Position numbers and translations under genes: made by a program. This document shows, piece by piece, positions 31,790 to 34,859 of a DNA stretch of 34,859 nucleotides (position 1 is the first letter of the stretch; every line of letters starts with the position of its first letter). The DNA lies in NCBI RefSeq assembly GCF_002811985.1, contig NZ_NPDU01000048.1, positions 1 through 34,859 on the forward strand. The letters are read 5' to 3'. The DNA is from Leptospira adleri (GTDB lineage: Bacteria; Spirochaetota; Leptospiria; Leptospirales; Leptospiraceae). The notes beneath the pieces are model-generated. The model had not been told where the DNA came from. It saw only the letters and a program-made list of their open reading frames with translations, and did not search any database.

Positions 31790-32635
31790 ATGTCAAAGAA
31801 CGCACTCATCATCGGATCGAGCGGGGTTGCCGGACAAAGCGCAGTCGAAGCCGTTCGAGAATTCGCGAAGAAAAAAAAAGAAGAATGGAAGATAATCGCC
31901 ACAACGAGCAAAGAAAGTCCTCTTCCGGAAGCGGATCTGACGATCACTAAGATCAACTTGGACGATCCGAAGACTTCCCTCGAACTTCTATACGAAGGAT
32001 TAAGAAAGAATGGAATCGAAAAGCTCGACCTTTTTGTCTACACGCCCGCGAGAGGAAATCTAGGTTATCCGGTTTCGGAAACGCCCGAAAACGACGTCAA
32101 AGAAGCCGCGCGATTTTGTTTGGATCCGATGCTCGCCGTGGAAAAAAAATTAAAGCCGGCGCTGAGCGTAGGTTATTCCGCTTACTATTACAGACCGCAT
32201 CTCCAACCCTTTTACGGCTCGCTCGCTTTTATCAAAAGGAAAATGGAGGAATGGGCGCTTCAGAATCCGAAACAAAGAAAGATCATCCGTGCGGGTTCTT
32301 TTTTTAGTCAGAGCGTCCGGGGAATCACGATCATTCTTCAGAGGATGGGGAAAAAATCTCAGGATAAAAATCTGCAAGACTTGCTCAGACAACAAAAGGA
32401 ATCCGGAATGAGTTTCCCTGACTTTTTTCTCCAGTACGTCGCCGGACAGGAAGAATCCTCCTTCGCGTCCAAGTTTCCGGGAATTCCGTTTCGACTAACT
32501 TCTCAGGAAGATCTCAAAAAAGCGTTAGTCGCCATCTTAGAAGGGGAATCCGCGCCGATCGTTTCGATCGTCGGTGACTGGGTTTGGACCGAAAGTTCCT
32601 TGCCGGATATGCCGGATTATTTAAAGAATTTCTAA
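31790..32635 (+). CDS. Rossmann-fold oxidoreductase, SDR-like
   Basis: A 281-residue protein whose opening KNALIIGSSGVAGQSAVEAV is a nucleotide-binding Rossmann motif of the short-chain dehydrogenase type. LDLFVYTPARGNLGYPVSET takes the place of the conserved NNAG strand. The catalytic YxxxK is not in usual form: a tyrosine cluster (YSAYYYRPH) and later FYGSLAFIKRK give Tyr and Lys seven apart. The activity could therefore be changed or lost. The ATG has CGGAGA seven bases upstream. It is 50 bases after the pseudouridine synthase gene and may share its transcript. Substrate unknown. Confidence 0.75.
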   Translation: MSKNALIIGSSGVAGQSAVEAVREFAKKKKEEWKIIATTSKESPLPEADLTITKINLDDPKTSLELLYEGLRKNGIEKLDLFVYTPARGNLGYPVSETPENDVKEAARFCLDPMLAVEKKLKPALSVGYSAYYYRPHLQPFYGSLAFIKRKMEEWALQNPKQRKIIRAGSFFSQSVRGITIILQRMGKKSQDKNLQDLLRQQKESGMSFPDFFLQYVAGQEESSFASKFPGIPFRLTSQEDLKKALVAILEGESAPIVSIVGDWVWTESSLPDMPDYLKNF

Positions 32636-32804
32636 TATTATAGAATATAAATGTATCTATTTTTTTCATTCAAGCGAAATCGCGACAAATGATTTTTGAG
32701 TTTTAGAAATTAGCAGACAAAAGAAAGAAGACAAAAACAAGTCGCAACCCGAAAAAAACTCAATTTATTCTAAAGGTTATCGTTTAAAAATCGAAGATCA
32801 TCCT

Positions 32805-33824
32805 ATGACTCGTCTATTGATTTTTCCTTTGATTCTTGTCTGCTTTTTTTCGAACCCAATTGCAGCCGATACCGACCCGAGCGATCCGACATTGAGTCCG
32901 GATGAACGACTAAAGATCATTCAAAGTCAGGAAACTCGATGGGAAATCGGAAAGTCGTCCCAGAATTCTTCTTTCGTCTTTTCGATTTTAAAACCCGTAG
33001 TGGATTTTTTTTCTACGGACTTAGAATCCGTCATGGACATAGGAAATCTGAGACTGACGATTCCTCCCCGTTCGTTTCCGAAAACGAACCGAGTGGAAGT
33101 GAGAGTTATCAACTTAAATAACCACGCAGATTTTATCTTTGCGGGAATTCCGACGCAGATCGGCGGCCCGAGCCGCAACCCCATTCTTCTTTTAGAATCT
33201 ACCGGGATGTTCTATGTTTCTTTTTTCAACGAAGATGGAAGACGGATAGAACCAAAAAAAAATCTGAGCGTAGAATTGCTTCCTCTCGCGAATCCGAACG
33301 GTTCAAACGTATATCGCTATACAAAAGGGAATTGGGATTTGATTTCGGAAAAACCGGAGACTGTTACGAGATCCGGAATCGAAGGTGCTGATTCGGTTCC
33401 TTTTCAAATCTATTCCAAAATCGATTTCTCCGGTTGGTGGAACTTCGATAAACCAAAACCTGAATTTACCTGCGTTACTGGAAAAATTCTCGCGAAAAAT
33501 CCGGAAGAATTTTCGATCCAAGGAATCGGAATCGACTACTTCGGAACAAGTCATGGCAGTATCGAACCTTCCGGGGTTTTTACTCTAAACGTTCTAAAGG
33601 ATTCGAATGTCAAAATTATCGCAGTCTTTACTCCCAAAAACAAAAAGACTAAAAAGGAAATCGGTTTTCTCCCGACCTTTCGAACGCAAAATCGTACGGC
33701 GTTTTCTGCGGAAAAAAAATCTCAATGCCAAAAGATCTCCGAAATTACGACATTCCCGATCGAAGATTCCGTTTTTCAAAACAGGGCGCAATTCTTAAAG
33801 ACAATCGACATGCCCGATTTATAA
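32805..33824 (+). CDS. Exported protein of unknown function
   Basis: A 339-residue protein with a signal peptide (LLIFPLILVCFFSNPIAAD, probable cleavage near IA-AD). I do not recognise a family. A first beta-rich domain includes IGNLRLTIPPRSFPKTNRVE, which looks like the ZU5-type or 'PPGSF' strand of exported proteins. A second part (GKILAKNPEEFSIQGIGIDY, SHGSIEPSGVFTLNVLKDS) resembles a carboxypeptidase-regulatory-like immunoglobulin fold. The role could be structural at the cell surface. No good ribosome binding site is visible before the ATG. Monocistronic; the 170-base gap before it is AT-rich and shows nothing clear. Confidence 0.78.
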   Translation: MTRLLIFPLILVCFFSNPIAADTDPSDPTLSPDERLKIIQSQETRWEIGKSSQNSSFVFSILKPVVDFFSTDLESVMDIGNLRLTIPPRSFPKTNRVEVRVINLNNHADFIFAGIPTQIGGPSRNPILLLESTGMFYVSFFNEDGRRIEPKKNLSVELLPLANPNGSNVYRYTKGNWDLISEKPETVTRSGIEGADSVPFQIYSKIDFSGWWNFDKPKPEFTCVTGKILAKNPEEFSIQGIGIDYFGTSHGSIEPSGVFTLNVLKDSNVKIIAVFTPKNKKTKKEIGFLPTFRTQNRTAFSAEKKSQCQKISEITTFPIEDSVFQNRAQFLKTIDMPDL

Positions 33825-33900
33825 TATTCTAATCTTACGTTTTTTAGATCGCGGCGGTCACCGGATTTCCAAATCCTTTAAAGGAATAGAGCGGAAATAA

Positions 33901-34668
33901 TTACTTTTTATTTCGAGGTTTTTGAAAATTCTTTTTTGGGAAAGTTTTTCGATCGGCCTTAGAAACCGATCCGCTCTTTCTCTGGGAAACTACGATCACC
34001 GGATTTCCCTTCGGAAGAGAATCCGCGATTTTAAGAAGTTCGGAAAGTTTTCCCCGAAACTGAAATTCGGTATCCATGGTGAGATCCAGACAAAGGAAGA
34101 TCTGCCTTTCTTCTCCGGATTCTTTTAAGACGAAATCGAGATCGTGTAAGACGGCCTTATAACGATAAGGAGTTTCATAAAAAACGATTGTGTGTCCGAG
34201 TTTGAGATAACGACCCAATTCTTTCTTTCGTTCCGGAGATTCCCTGGAAAGAAAACCGCAGAAAGTAAAGGGCGAAATTTTAAAACCGGAAATGCTCAGG
34301 GCTGCGCCGAATGCGATTGGACCGGGAGCGCTTCTCACCGTTCCCCCTCTTCTCAAAACTTCCTGGACGAGTTCCCGACCCGGATCCTCGATTCCGGGAG
34401 TTCCGGCGTCCGAAATCAACGAGGTCAAATCCGAAGAGATTACTTTTTCGCCTAACGCGCGTATGTCTTCGGAAGTTGAATGTTCGTTACAAAGTAAAAA
34501 TTCTTTATCGATGGAAAGGGATTTGAGAAGAGTGGAGGTCGTTCTGGATTCTTCCCCTATGAGTATATCAGAATGTTTTAATGTATCTTTCGCCCTTTCC
34601 GTCAGATCGCCCGGATTACCCAGAGAAACGGAAACAAGGACCAAAACTCCCTTCGGGTTCGCGTCCAT
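33901..34668 (-). CDS. rsmI: 16S rRNA (cytidine1402-2'-O)-methyltransferase
   Basis: RsmI methylates the 2'-OH of C1402 in the decoding centre of 16S rRNA, using S-adenosylmethionine. At 255 residues it is slightly short of the usual ~280. Signature parts are in order: [13 protein letters not shown] (near 14-26), [42 protein letters not shown] and VFYETPYR. The C-terminus is a basic tail ([15 protein letters not shown]). The ATG lies three bases after the stop codon of an upstream HAD phosphatase gene, so the two form an operon. It converges on the exported protein gene ending at 33824. Confidence 0.94.
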   Translation of the reverse strand: MDANPKGVLVLVSVSLGNPGDLTERAKDTLKHSDILIGEESRTTSTLLKSLSIDKEFLLCNEHSTSEDIRALGEKVISSDLTSLISDAGTPGIEDPGRELVQEVLRRGGTVRSAPGPIAFGAALSISGFKISPFTFCGFLSRESPERKKELGRYLKLGHTIVFYETPYRYKAVLHDLDFVLKESGEERQIFLCLDLTMDTEFQFRGKLSELLKIADSLPKGNPVIVVSQRKSGSVSKADRKTFPKKNFQKPRNKK

Positions 34669-34671
34669 AAA

Positions 34672-34859
34672 TCAGACGGAAATTCCTTCCAGAACCTTCC
34701 AACCCCGAAGACTTTGGATCTTAGTTCCTTGGGGGGGAACGGTTCCTTTTTCCCGATCCAAAAAGACCCCGAGCGCGGAAGATTCCAAAAGAGGAAAGTC
34801 GTTCACGGAATCTCCGAAGGCGAGATCCGCAAGCGCACCGACTGACTTTTGAAATCGAG
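34672..34859 (-). CDS. HAD-family phosphatase, C-terminal fragment cut by the window edge
   Basis: The minus strand is open from the window end to a TGA at 34672-34674. The 61 or so visible residues include ALADLAFGDSVNDFPLLESS, which is HAD motif IV with the GDSxND signature of the Cof and mannosyl-3-phosphoglycerate-phosphatase group. SALGVFLDREKGTVPP follows, as in the latter. The N-terminal catalytic part is outside the window. It ends three bases before the rsmI start codon, and no promoter fits between, so cotranscription is likely. Confidence 0.75.
   Translation of the reverse strand, partial: RFQKSVGALADLAFGDSVNDFPLLESSALGVFLDREKGTVPPQGTKIQSLRGWKVLEGISV

Overview
The window looks like chromosomal DNA of a spirochaete, most likely a Leptospira of moderate GC. 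This is an inference from gene content and style. The pointers are a PerR-type regulator without the usual CxxC zinc sites, a FapA/DUF342 protein, CheX next to a degenerate GGDEF protein, several secreted or lipoprotein-like proteins with no wider family that I recognise, and short GTAGGAACTC palindromes between genes. No phage, transposase, CRISPR array, rRNA or tRNA gene was seen.

Layout. 1-1488 is the 3' part of a membrane-anchored iron-sulfur (heterodisulfide-reductase-like) protein, closed by a strong terminator. An 885-base gap follows, then prfC (RF3) on the minus strand with its own terminator about 180 bases downstream. 3982-4619 holds a copy of a dispersed repeat and two short palindromes. 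4620-7346 (plus) carries a PilZ-like small protein, a carbamoyltransferase with altered substrate motifs, and a CitE/malyl-CoA-lyase-like protein. 7494-9161 (minus) has a hypothetical protein and a rhomboid protease, divergent from mtnA. 10503-16682 is a minus-strand block: two paralogous SMP-30/strictosidine-synthase-like beta-propellers around an M24 peptidase and an AraC regulator, then a FapA-like protein. 16981-19736 (minus) has an alpha/beta hydrolase, CheX and a degenerate GGDEF protein, divergent from a methyltransferase.

20712-25362 holds a putative lipoprotein, a lipoamide dehydrogenase converging by overlap on a PerR-like regulator, and an NhaD-type antiporter. 25374-25870 is a tandem repeat array related to the copy near 4.2 kb. 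From 25881 come a HAD hydrolase, a secreted protein, an XRE-cupin regulator divergent from an SRPBCC protein across a dyad-rich AT region, a secreted propeller-like protein, a MarR/RluA-type pair, a Rossmann-fold protein, a secreted protein, rsmI, and the 3' end of a second HAD phosphatase.

Most genes are housekeeping or single-function. The parts most worth a second look are the repeat family, the atypical carbamoyltransferase, the GGDEF-like/CheX overlap pair, and the propeller/AraC/M24 neighbourhood. I found no clear-cut new defence or mobile system.
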